NCBI GenBank assembly: GCA_011364985.1
Contig: RDOC01000001.1
Location: 155,124 to 219,123, forward strand
Reading direction: 5' to 3'
Source: Candidatus Thorarchaeota archaeon
GTDB taxonomy: Archaea > Asgardarchaeota > Thorarchaeia > Thorarchaeales > Thorarchaeaceae
DNA: 64,000 bases
Numbering within the stretch: position 1 is the stretch's first letter; every line of letters begins with the position of its first letter. The notes under the pieces were generated by a model. That model was not told the DNA's origin. It was given only the letters and a program-made list of their open reading frames with translations, and searched no databases. A program made the translations under genes and the position numbers. Below, one piece after another: positions 36,228-43,305 of this stretch.

Positions 36228-36824
36228 TCATTTCCTGAGGGCCATACGTACAAAGAATGTCAATCCACTGGTTACCTGTTCAATGGCCTCGAATCCATGT
36301 TTCTGAGCTTCAACTATAAACGAATCCATGTTTTGGTCTCGTATAGCTGCACCGTAGCCGGTTGTTCTTCTTCTCCCATCAGGAAAGACTACAGTCAGTG
36401 GCACTAAGAAGTACTTCTTCTCTTCTATGTCGGAAGGCAGCTCCACATTGACATCCCAAATGAGTAGCTCGCCGCCGGGTTTGAGAACACGTGATATCTC
36501 CCCAAAGACGGAAGATAGGTCGTCAAGGGGAATATACATGAGGGTGAAAAAGAGAGTTGCAGTCCCAAAGGAATTCTCAAGGAAATTCAACTGACGGGCA
36601 TCCATCACAAGTTTCAAAGCTTCGTTCCTCGTGTCTAAGAGCTCATCGCTCACGCGATCAATGGCCACTACTTGACGGCCTTCGAGGCTGCCAATGATGC
36701 CCTCGCCACCTCCTCCTATGTCAAGAATCCACTCTTCGTCATGATGAATTCCACAAAGATTGACCTCCTGATGGGGAAGCTCATGCACTTCCGATAGATC
36801 AATTTCGGGATGATGATTGGACAT
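36228..36824 (-). CDS. Class I SAM-dependent methyltransferase
   Basis: About 198 residues from ATG 36824 (MSNHHPE); the track start adds three codons. SAM-binding motif I is WILDIGGGGEGII, motif II 'VVAIDRVSDELL', and the later 'FFTLMYIPLDDLSSVFGEISRVLKPGGELLIWD' is the usual 'LKPGG' post-motif region. Substrate unknown. It is convergent with the aminotransferase (14 nt apart) and separated from the next leftward operon by about 95 bp. Confidence 0.8.
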   Translation of the reverse strand: MSNHHPEIDLSEVHELPHQEVNLCGIHHDEEWILDIGGGGEGIIGSLEGRQVVAIDRVSDELLDTRNEALKLVMDARQLNFLENSFGTATLFFTLMYIPLDDLSSVFGEISRVLKPGGELLIWDVNVELPSDIEEKKYFLVPLTVVFPDGRRRTTGYGAAIRDQNMDSFIVEAQKHGFEAIEQVTSGLTFFVRMALRK

Positions 36825-36918
36825 TTCAAGCAAGGAAAGTCATTACATACATTCAAAATATGTTTTCTGGATGAGAGAAAAAGAAGAGAAAAGGGAGAAT
36901 CTTCTTCTTCAAAGCGTA

Positions 36919-37674
36919 CTAGTGGACCTCGATATCTACTTCGCCAATGTCAGTTGTTGCAGTGACTGTGACAGTCTGGCTGGCTGTGTCGTAATCAGAC
37001 GACTCATAGTGGCTGGACGTGAGTTCATGCCAGCCAAGAGCATCAATATCAACTGCACCGATTTCAGTTACCGCTTCAACGCTACCTCCGATGCCTGCAG
37101 GCAAATCAAGGTCAATCTCTATTGCGCCTATACTGGTTTCAAAGGCGAAGTCAGGACTTCCAATAATAACAATATCGTCAGTCATTGAGAACTCGATGGC
37201 ACCTGCATCGGTCGTGATTGAGATATCACTTACGTTTGCCCCGCTTGCTAAGGCGCAGGTTACAGCACCTGCTGTTGTTGTTATGTCAAGGGTGTAGTTT
37301 GTACCGCTGCCCAAAGTGATGTTCACTGCACCTGCAGTATATTTGTATATAATCGTATTAGATGCGTAACTAACAGTTGGGGGACCTTTCTCTTGGACGG
37401 TCGCGTTGTCCACAGCAATGTCGATCTCATAGAGAAGTGTTGTATTCTCCACAAACTCAATATTGACTGACCCAGCAGTCAAATCTACATCCAAGGTTAC
37501 AAGTCCTGAAGTTGTGTCTACGACCTCATCAAACGAGTAGTAGACTGTTTCTCCAGGGCCGACAAACCAATGACTGGGCCCGTAGAAAGACAGAACTCCA
37601 ACCACGACTGCGCTTCCAATCAGCACAGCTAGTATACACAGAACCATTCCAGTATTTCGTTGATATTCACTCAT
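36919..37674 (-). CDS. Membrane-anchored beta-helix protein, DUF4097-like
   Basis: A single N-terminal helix (MVLCILAVLIGSAVVVGVLSF) is followed by ~210 residues of short repeated strands such as 'TTAGAVTCALASGANVSDISITTDAGAIEFSM' and 'TEIGAVDIDAL'. This is the right-handed-helix pattern seen in DUF4097 and LiaF-type domains, exposed outside the cell. Function unknown; in bacteria such proteins occur in envelope stress modules. Its start overlaps the upstream regulator by 8 nt, with GGTAGG upstream. It is the last gene of the leftward membrane operon. Confidence 0.6.
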   Translation of the reverse strand: MSEYQRNTGMVLCILAVLIGSAVVVGVLSFYGPSHWFVGPGETVYYSFDEVVDTTSGLVTLDVDLTAGSVNIEFVENTTLLYEIDIAVDNATVQEKGPPTVSYASNTIIYKYTAGAVNITLGSGTNYTLDITTTAGAVTCALASGANVSDISITTDAGAIEFSMTDDIVIIGSPDFAFETSIGAIEIDLDLPAGIGGSVEAVTEIGAVDIDALGWHELTSSHYESSDYDTASQTVTVTATTDIGEVDIEVH

Positions 37675-38311
37675 TTTCTATACCTACCTTTCGATGCGAT
37701 CGGAGAAAGCCGTGCCACTCCTCTCGCAGCCGTTGATATTCCGAATCTTCTTCCAGAGAGAGGCGACGCATGATTCGGGATGCATCACCCCTTACTGCGG
37801 GAGGAAGTGCTTGATAGGCTCTTTCATTCGAAATTGGCAGATTCGAGCTTACAACATTCTCCCGCTCTATTAGCCTCCTAAGAATGTCCACCGCCTTCTT
37901 CATCTGAGACTCTGGAATCTCTATACCATAGACGGAGAGGCTGGATATTGTGGACGTGAGGCGGTCTCTTGCAAACTGGGCTACGCCACCGTTTGCTTCC
38001 ATCATCCCACTGATTCCTAATCTGTACTCTCGAGCCGTTGCACGATAGTATCTTTGCACAATACCAGTAGGTGTTTGTTCAGTACGTTCCTGAACTACAA
38101 GGCCCGCTTCCTGAAGTTTCTGAATGTGATGAAGTATTGTTCCAGGATTCTTGCCTGTGGCATCAGATAGTTGCTTTACTGTCATTGATCCATTGACCAA
38201 GTAGTTGAAGACAATCTTTGCCCTGGTTTCTTCAAAGAGAATCTTGATGGCATTAGTATCCGAAATAATTTCAAGGTCCTTCATTGGCGGGACAGAATCA
38301 ATCGTTTCCAT
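37667..38311 (-). CDS. Winged-helix transcriptional regulator (ArsR-like)
   Basis: 214 residues. The winged helix is at ~25-95: 'EETRAKIVFNYLVNGSMTVKQLSDATGKNPGTILHHIQKLQEAGLVVQER' reads as helix, turn, recognition helix and wing. The C-terminal ~110 residues are helical, probably for dimerisation or ligand sensing. It is embedded in the operon with two polytopic membrane proteins and the DUF4097-like protein. The CAAAC/GTTTG array ahead of the operon is a natural candidate for its operator (inference). Confidence 0.82.
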   Translation of the reverse strand: METIDSVPPMKDLEIISDTNAIKILFEETRAKIVFNYLVNGSMTVKQLSDATGKNPGTILHHIQKLQEAGLVVQERTEQTPTGIVQRYYRATAREYRLGISGMMEANGGVAQFARDRLTSTISSLSVYGIEIPESQMKKAVDILRRLIERENVVSSNLPISNERAYQALPPAVRGDASRIMRRLSLEEDSEYQRLREEWHGFLRSHRKVGIENE

Positions 38312-38314
38312 TAA

Positions 38315-39244
38315 TCACACGCCCCCTATGAAACTCAAATCAGGGTCTCCCGGTTCTTGGACGGTGACCTCAATCCCACTAAAGATTAGGTAGAGCCGGT
38401 TCGAAGCTATGACTAATGCAGGAAAGTAAAGAAGCAACAGGAATACTGCTAAGGGCAATGTCATTATTCCAATTACAATCGCTCCTGCTTCTCCCAGAAC
38501 CTCGAATCCTGCAAGTGGAGGAACAATGCAGATTACCAACATTCCTAAGAAGCTAAGCCAAAGCGAAAAGACCCTGTCGAAGTGCCTAATACTTAGCCTG
38601 AAGGACTCTTTGAATGCATCAAACACTGAAAGGCCATCGATGACAGCTGGAAATACCATTAAAGACAATCCAAGGCTTATTACCAACCAGAGCCCCGAAA
38701 TGGTAGCAATCACTGCATTGAGAATATTCGGCAACTCAAACCCTATTATGGCAAATGCAGTACCATAGAGCATTAACAGGGGCAGCAATACAATAAGTAG
38801 GAGCAAAATGCCAGTACCGGCCAGGGAGAAGAACTCCTTTCTGTACCATACAAAGACACCTTCAGCTGTTGTGCCCTCGCTTTCAACAATCTCACGCCCC
38901 ATGCCAAAGAGAGCCCCGATGGCAATGAAGAAGGGACTTGCGATGATTGCAATAATGAACGCCATCGCTCCAAATGCCGCAGGATTCATTATGCTACCCG
39001 AAGTGAATACATCTTCGAGTACAACTCCTAGATTCATGAAGTAGATTGCGAGTCCTTCCCATCCTCCAAGTAAAATCAGCATTGGGATAAAAGCAGCTAT
39101 CATGAAGAGTACGAGTACCACAACGGACACCAACACAACCCCAATCGTCCCAAGTAGAAAGGAAATGATGTTCTTGGCGGCAAACTTGAAACTTACCTTT
39201 AGGTCCTCCACTAATGCCCCGAAACTCGCGTTTTTGTTACTCAT
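38315..39244 (-). CDS. Polytopic membrane protein, paralog of 39316-40224 (DUF6159-like)
   Basis: 309 residues with about six to seven hydrophobic helices. A soluble signature between helices (SVFDAFKESFRLSIRHFDRVFSLW) matches the upstream paralog (DVQDAFKESFHLARTQFERVYGLL), as does 'EGVFVWYRKEFFSLAGTGILL'. The pattern is that of DUF6159/DUF7847-type proteins, which resemble the membrane domain of glycerophosphodiester phosphodiesterases. Function unknown. A GAGGT lies 7 nt before ATG 39244. The stop is 3 nt before the regulator start. Confidence 0.7.
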   Translation of the reverse strand: MSNKNASFGALVEDLKVSFKFAAKNIISFLLGTIGVVLVSVVVLVLFMIAAFIPMLILLGGWEGLAIYFMNLGVVLEDVFTSGSIMNPAAFGAMAFIIAIIASPFFIAIGALFGMGREIVESEGTTAEGVFVWYRKEFFSLAGTGILLLLIVLLPLLMLYGTAFAIIGFELPNILNAVIATISGLWLVISLGLSLMVFPAVIDGLSVFDAFKESFRLSIRHFDRVFSLWLSFLGMLVICIVPPLAGFEVLGEAGAIVIGIMTLPLAVFLLLLYFPALVIASNRLYLIFSGIEVTVQEPGDPDLSFIGGV

Positions 39245-39266
39245 TTTTTTACCTCAAGAAAGGATT

Positions 39267-39303
39267 GAGAGTGCCCCGTTGAAAAATCATTCGAGGCACT
39301 CTC
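39267..39303. other. 9-bp perfect inverted repeat between paralogous membrane genes
   Basis: GAGAGTGCC and GGCACTCTC flank a 19-nt loop in the 71-nt gap between two co-directional operon genes. On the minus-strand transcript it would form a hairpin just ahead of the SD of the downstream gene. It may be a processing site or partial attenuator; there is no T-run after it. Confidence 0.55.
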
Positions 39304-39315
39304 GACAACAGCCAC

Positions 39316-40224
39316 CTACACAAGTGGAAGAGGCGGGGGCTGTTGCTTAGCCACCTGACCACCGGCCATCTCGGCATAGACTTTCACAAATGATATAATT
39401 GCCATTGGTAGGAACCAAAGGATCCAGAGAAACATCATGACCACAGTGTAGACCATTATAGTGACGGCCAATGGATTGGCGATATGGACCAAAGTTGGCA
39501 CGGCTGGGAGAATCAAGCCCCATGCAATGGCGGGACCAAGGGATGCGGCAAAGAGGAGAAGAATACCAGAGAGCAATCCATAGACTCGCTCAAACTGTGT
39601 TCTTGCCAAGTGAAAAGATTCCTTGAAGGCATCCTGAACGTCCTTGCCGTAGGTGATAGCAGGGAAGACCATTGCGCACAGGCCCACTGTGAGGAAGACC
39701 CAGACAAAGGTCACAACAGAGAGGATCGAGGAGAGGAGGAGATCGATTGAATAGCCTGAGAGAATGGAAGCTGAACCCCAGAGAACCAATGGAGGGATAA
39801 TAATAATGACAGTTAGTAGCACTCCAGCTCCAGCAAACGTCAGGAACTTGTGTCTAAACCAGCTGAAAGCTCGCTCCGCCTTGGTCTCACCATTTGCCAC
39901 CAGATCCTTGCTCATGCCATAGACAGACGCGATGAACGTGAATAGAAAGGAGATAATGGGTATGAGTACCAATAGCCCAACACCTCCAACAACCCAGGGA
40001 TTAGCCTGAGTCCATGCTGCTGCGGCTGCCTCATTAAAGCCTTCAAAGTTGAACCCGAAGATAAGAAAACCAGCTGCAGCCAGAGGAATTGCTGTTATGA
40101 CCGCTAGGACAACAAGGAGAATCAGAAGTCCGATGTTCGCAAGGAAATAGCTAAGCATGCTACTCCTGGCAAGCTTCAGACTCGACTTCATATCATCAAT
40201 AATCGTGTTGAAACTCGTAGACAT
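39316..40224 (-). CDS. Polytopic membrane protein (DUF6159-like), first gene of operon
   Basis: 302 residues from ATG 40224 (MSTSFNTIIDDMKSSLKLARSS); the track start at 40266 adds 14 unlikely residues. Six to seven membrane helices, with the 'FKESFHLARTQFERVYGL' cytoplasmic helix shared with the next gene. C-terminus is a short PPPLPLV tail. It and 38315-39244 are clear tandem paralogs, possibly forming a heteromeric complex. Function unknown. The promoter region holds the CAAAC-type repeats. Confidence 0.7.
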   Translation of the reverse strand: MSTSFNTIIDDMKSSLKLARSSMLSYFLANIGLLILLVVLAVITAIPLAAAGFLIFGFNFEGFNEAAAAAWTQANPWVVGGVGLLVLIPIISFLFTFIASVYGMSKDLVANGETKAERAFSWFRHKFLTFAGAGVLLTVIIIIPPLVLWGSASILSGYSIDLLLSSILSVVTFVWVFLTVGLCAMVFPAITYGKDVQDAFKESFHLARTQFERVYGLLSGILLLFAASLGPAIAWGLILPAVPTLVHIANPLAVTIMVYTVVMMFLWILWFLPMAIISFVKVYAEMAGGQVAKQQPPPLPLV

Positions 40225-40278
40225 TTCGTTTCGCCATAATTGTTTGTTACAGGCATACGTACGCACATTTACTTATTA

Positions 40279-40341
40279 AATGTTTGGTTATTGTCAAACA
40301 TTAAACACCAAACGAATCTATGAGTATCAAACGTCAAACAT
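40279..40341 (-). promoter_or_regulatory. Operator array of CAAAC/GTTTG elements upstream of membrane operon
   Basis: A perfect inverted repeat, AATGTTTG-N8-CAAACATT, lies at 40279-40302. It is followed within 40 bp by further same-orientation elements CCAAACG, TCAAACG and TCAAACAT. A TATA-like ATTTAATAAG on the minus strand abuts the inverted repeat, so protein binding there should affect initiation. The winged-helix protein of the operon is the likely ligand (inference). Confidence 0.6.
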
Positions 40342-40409
40342 CAGAAGCAGATTTGGGGCTTTAGTAAGTGTAAGCCTGAGGTCGCATGAGACGCTCAGGA
40401 ATTGACATC

Positions 40410-40748
40410 ATGAAAAAGGTACTAGTATTCTACGGCACGAAATTTGAGAACACTAAATAACTTGCTTCGGGAATTGCACTAAGCATTCAGAAGCCTAGAG
40501 AGATCACACAAAGGTGTAGAGCATTGATGATTTTTGACCGAGAAACAAATGCTTTCGACGAAGTGCTATTTGGTTATCCATTCCATGTCTTTCATGTGAC
40601 TCGTGGGATGCTGTCTGCCATTAAGAAAGCAGCAAAGAATGGACCTAGCGGAAAGCCTGTAGCTACATTTGAAACGTATATAGAAGCACCATACGAAGGC
40701 AACTCCAAAGATGGAGGAAACACTGACAAAGAAGAACACAGATACTAG
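40410..40748 (+). pseudogene. Flavodoxin-like pseudogene (in-frame TAA)
   Basis: ATG 40410 encodes MKKVLVFYGTKFENTK, the FMN-phosphate loop of flavodoxin, then TAA at 40458. The same frame continues 'LASGIALSI' and then 'FDEVLFGYPFHVFHVTRGMLSAIKKA' and 'GKPVATFETYI', all in flavodoxin order. The track sees only the last 74 codons. The C-terminal third of the family is also missing. One nonsense change plus truncation indicates a decayed gene; a sequencing error could explain the stop but not the short C-terminus. Confidence 0.75.
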
Positions 40749-40937
40749 ATTTGTGGATCCAAGATTCTTGGCTCTGATCGACAATTAAGAAAACCCACTC
40801 CATGAAGCTCACATCCTGATGCCAACATCTTTGGGGGGAGATTTGGTAAGAGGCTACTTGCTTCTTAGTGTTCTAAGAAATGAGATAATGCCTCAATAGC
40901 TCCAATAGACTACTGCATGCTACAAACGATTTGGTTT
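40749..40937. other. Intergenic, nothing recognised
   Basis: No coding frame continues the flavodoxin pseudogene here and no hairpin or repeat stood out. Confidence 0.4.
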
Positions 40938-41453
40938 CTAGACCATGTCATCAGGTTGTGCGATTTCTTCCGATTTCTCTTTGCTAGTTACTGGTTCCTC
41001 TTCCGTCTGGGCTTTCTTCTCTTTGTCCTTCTTTTCAAGAATGTCAGAGAATGACTCCATCAGGGGTGCATTACCGTACTGAAGTGCCAGGGGTACTGCA
41101 CTAAAGAGGATGAGGACTGCTCCAATGACACTCAGCGCATTGCCTAGAATTGGGATGAACGCTAGGTATAGGCCCACAAGATAAATCAGTATACCAATAA
41201 TCAGCCCGGGCCAAGCCATGGTAAGGGGACGCTTGAGGGCCGAGGCCGCTGTGGCCAAGCATGTTAGCACGAATCCAGCCGTCATAAAGATGGGCTGAAT
41301 GAATGGGATATACGGAGCAGCAAACCAAATCACCGCACCAATCACGATGAGAATGAAGTTTGGGTCTTTTACTAATTCGTTGAAGGGAACTTCTATGTCT
41401 GATGCCTTCAATCTAGTTACACCGCTATTAACAAGGAAAGAAAGTGTTATCAT
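40938..41453 (-). CDS. Four-TM hypothetical membrane protein with acidic tail
   Basis: 171 residues with about four hydrophobic helices between residues ~30 and 125 (for example 'LIVIGAVIWFAAPYIPFI' and 'IIGILIYLVGLYLAFIPILG'). A charged C-terminal tail of ~35 residues follows (KKDKEKKAQTEEEPVTSKEK). No family recognised. Neighbours are a pseudogene and a truncated gene, so its own functionality is not assured, but the frame is intact. Confidence 0.6.
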   Translation of the reverse strand: MITLSFLVNSGVTRLKASDIEVPFNELVKDPNFILIVIGAVIWFAAPYIPFIQPIFMTAGFVLTCLATAASALKRPLTMAWPGLIIGILIYLVGLYLAFIPILGNALSVIGAVLILFSAVPLALQYGNAPLMESFSDILEKKDKEKKAQTEEEPVTSKEKSEEIAQPDDMV

Positions 41454-41544
41454 TCTTTCCCCGAGTTCTGACGATTATGACATGACTTGAAAAACTCAAT
41501 ATCAGCATGGAATTGTTCGGTATGCATACTTAGGAGGAACTACC

Positions 41545-41802
41545 CTGAAGACATCAGACATTCTTTTTATCCCTCTTCTCTGTGCAGGTGTGCTGTTACT
41601 ATTCCTTGTACAAACACAGCTTATCACAGTACAGATCTTAGGAGACCTTGTAGAACGATGCAATACTCTAACGAGCCCTCAAGATTTTGGTAATCCAAGC
41701 GACTACCATGGTGTTGACATTCTGCCATCAGAGCATTATAATCTCCGCGTTGAGTCAGTTCGTGATTCAGCTGTGTACACATCGTCTTATACTATAATAT
41801 GA
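41545..41802 (+). pseudogene. Truncated paralog of the exported PPC-like protein; apparent CTG start
   Basis: Frame from CTG 41545 (MKTSDILFIPLLCAGVLLL by initiator reading) gives a signal helix, then 'GDLVERC' and 'DYHGVDILPSEHYNLRVES', which aligns with 'DFFGIQISSPGLYNFTLES' of the gene at 42994. It stops after 85 residues, so it is a truncated copy. AGGAGG lies exactly 7 nt before CTG, and no ATG/GTG/TTG precedes the signal helix in this frame. The track start (GTG 41590) would cut the signal helix in half. Confidence 0.55.
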
Positions 41803-41999
41803 ACGGATTTCGTTTCATCGGAATCACTGATGCCGCCGCAAGAGGCGTAGTAAGAGAACACATTGTCAGAAGGGGAGGGATTTTGTCTCACCAGATAGCA
41901 TCATAGATAAATCAGCATAGAAGGGTCTGGCTGATTGCTCTCGGCAAGATCTTTCCTCTATTCTTCTCATCCAAGAAGTTCTGTCAGATTCGCGTTTTG
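41803..41999. other. Intergenic with a possible HTH remnant
   Basis: An ATG frame overlapping the preceding stop reads MNGFRFIGITDAAARGVVREH... for 35 codons, vaguely like a winged-helix segment, then stops. Nothing else recognised. Confidence 0.2.
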
Positions 42000-42034
42000 A
42001 AAAAAAAGGAAGAATGTCGTGCGGTTTGCACGAC
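42000..42034 (-). terminator. Terminator hairpin with T8 tract (minus strand)
   Basis: GTCGTGC-loop-GCACGAC forms a 7-bp stem with a 5-nt loop (42016-42034). Eight nt later on the minus strand comes a run of eight T (42000-42007). It lies about 25 nt past the stop of the 37-codon ORF, as expected for its transcript end. Confidence 0.6.
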
Positions 42035-42057
42035 GCTTTACTAAAACTCATTCGTTC

Positions 42058-42171
42058 CTATCTCCTGAATGAGACTCTGTAGAGTTCAACGCGAACATCG
42101 TTCTTGAACTTCATGTAGTCTGACATATCAGGTTCGGGCTTAGTTGTTTTATCTTGCTTTGCAAATGCCAT
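42058..42171 (-). CDS. Candidate 37-aa small protein
   Basis: ATG 42171 to TAG 42058 encodes MAFAKQDKTTKPEPDMSDYM... ending in FRR. It is basic and hydrophilic with no membrane segment. There is no SD, but a hairpin-T8 terminator directly follows on the same strand, which argues that a transcript ends here. It is too short for the ORF track. No homolog recognised. Confidence 0.4.
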   Translation of the reverse strand: MAFAKQDKTTKPEPDMSDYMKFKNDVRVELYRVSFRR

Positions 42172-42347
42172 TTTGATTCACATGCCATGCTCGTACGTTG
42201 ACACATATCTAGTCACGGTAGCCAAGTGGTTCACTAAATAGAAGAAAACGATCAGAAAGATGCCGGTTTCCGAAGCAATTGGTTATGAAAAGCGCAGGTC
42301 AGCATCTGGTACGAAATGGATGAGGGCTCAATGCAGCCTGCGCCGGA
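42172..42347. other. Intergenic, nothing recognised
   Basis: No coding frame or clear promoter stood out between the candidate small gene and the 20-bp palindrome. Confidence 0.3.
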
Positions 42348-42367
42348 CTAGAAGTAGCTACTTCTAG
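42348..42367. repeat. 20-bp perfect palindrome
   Basis: CTAGAAGTAGCTACTTCTAG is fully self-complementary with no spacer. It begins one base past the end of the interrupted minus-strand ORF. It could be a dimeric-protein binding site or a transcript-end stem; no T-run follows on either strand. Confidence 0.6.
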
Positions 42368-42368
42368 A

Positions 42369-42872
42369 TTAGAAGGACATGAGAAAGCGATGCCATACCA
42401 CACTCAGTCGACTATAGCCCGGGTCCATCTGAAACATGAGGATTTGCATGGTCCGATCAGTTCGGATTCTCATCTCCAAAGGAATTCTTTGAATGCGAGT
42501 CGGAATTAACACTTTAACAACACACCCGTTCCGTATTATTCCCTCAACAAGCGCTTCTACATCTTCCATTCTTCCATCAGAGATATAGATTCCATATGCT
42601 CCAAGAGCACGCAGGATTTCGATGATACTGGCTTCTACCACAGGTCTTGATTCCGATTTTGCCTAAGCAACGGCCTCGTCACGCAAGTGATACTTCCTCG
42701 CTATGGCACGACAGCATTTTGGTACAACCCTTGTCGTTGTCCGCTCAGTACAAGGATTCAGACAATAAATGAGAGGAATGGTGAATAGGATCACGCCAAA
42801 AAAGGAGCTTTCGGGGAGATGCTGTGAGAGAAGATTCGCAACAGTATTCACGCCATTGTATTGCCTATTCAC
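42369..42872 (-). pseudogene. Interrupted ORF of ~167 codons with in-frame TAG
   Basis: Track ORFs 42872-42663 and 42641-42369 are in the same frame, separated by a single TAG at 42663-42665 and a few codons. The first part has a membrane helix (FFGVILFTIPLIYCL). The second has a well-formed alpha/beta pattern (ASIIEILRALGAYGIYISDG, VEALVEGIIRNGCVVKVLI). I do not recognise the family. A nonsense mutation in one gene is the simplest reading. Confidence 0.5.
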
Positions 42873-42993
42873 CTGCAGATAGAAAACACACTTCTCCTAA
42901 TAACCGAAGTCATAGTCCAAATCTCGTACCAGGTTCAACACACATAATAGGAAAGCCTGATTCTGGAATCATGAAGCATAAGGAGGGAGCACT

Positions 42994-43305
42994 CTGAAGT
43001 CAAGATACTTACTCGTTCTTCTCCTGCTCATCCTTGAGTCAAACCTTCCAGTCATGATATCGTTTGAACAAGTCAGCGCACAATCTCCCGGAGACTTGGT
43101 TCATCCCGGTGACGCCATGGTAGGGGAATTGACCAAGGAGAACGACAAGGACTTCTTTGGAATCCAGATTAGTTCACCGGGTCTGTACAACTTCACACTG
43201 GAATCGTTGGGACAAACCTCCGCCGTAGCTTACTTCCGTTCTTACGAGGGAGGATACCCTTACTCAGGAGGCGCTTCGATAACGTCCAATGGTCAAGAAT
43301 CGTAG
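42994..43305 (+). CDS. Exported PPC-like protein, N-terminal part; apparent CTG start, frameshifted
   Basis: From CTG 42994 the frame gives a full signal peptide (KSRYLLVLLLLILESNLPV..., ending VSA-Q) followed by a pre-peptidase-like beta-domain (GDLVHPGDAMVGELTKENDKDFFGI). AGGAGG lies exactly 7 nt before CTG. A stop lies five codons upstream, and no ATG/GTG/TTG exists before the signal; the track's ATG 43054 would remove it. The frame closes at 43305, while the next frame continues the same kind of domain, so this is the N-terminal part of a split gene. Confidence 0.6.
   Translation: MKSRYLLVLLLLILESNLPVMISFEQVSAQSPGDLVHPGDAMVGELTKENDKDFFGIQISSPGLYNFTLESLGQTSAVAYFRSYEGGYPYSGGASITSNGQES

Noticed and set aside
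40410-40748. Stop-codon recoding in the flavodoxin-like gene
   Set aside because: The stop is TAA, for which no archaeal recoding is known, and the C-terminal third is missing too.
41487-41693. 68-aa ORF on plus strand
   Set aside because: Out of frame with the paralog-like signal-peptide sequence; no SD and no recognisable pattern.
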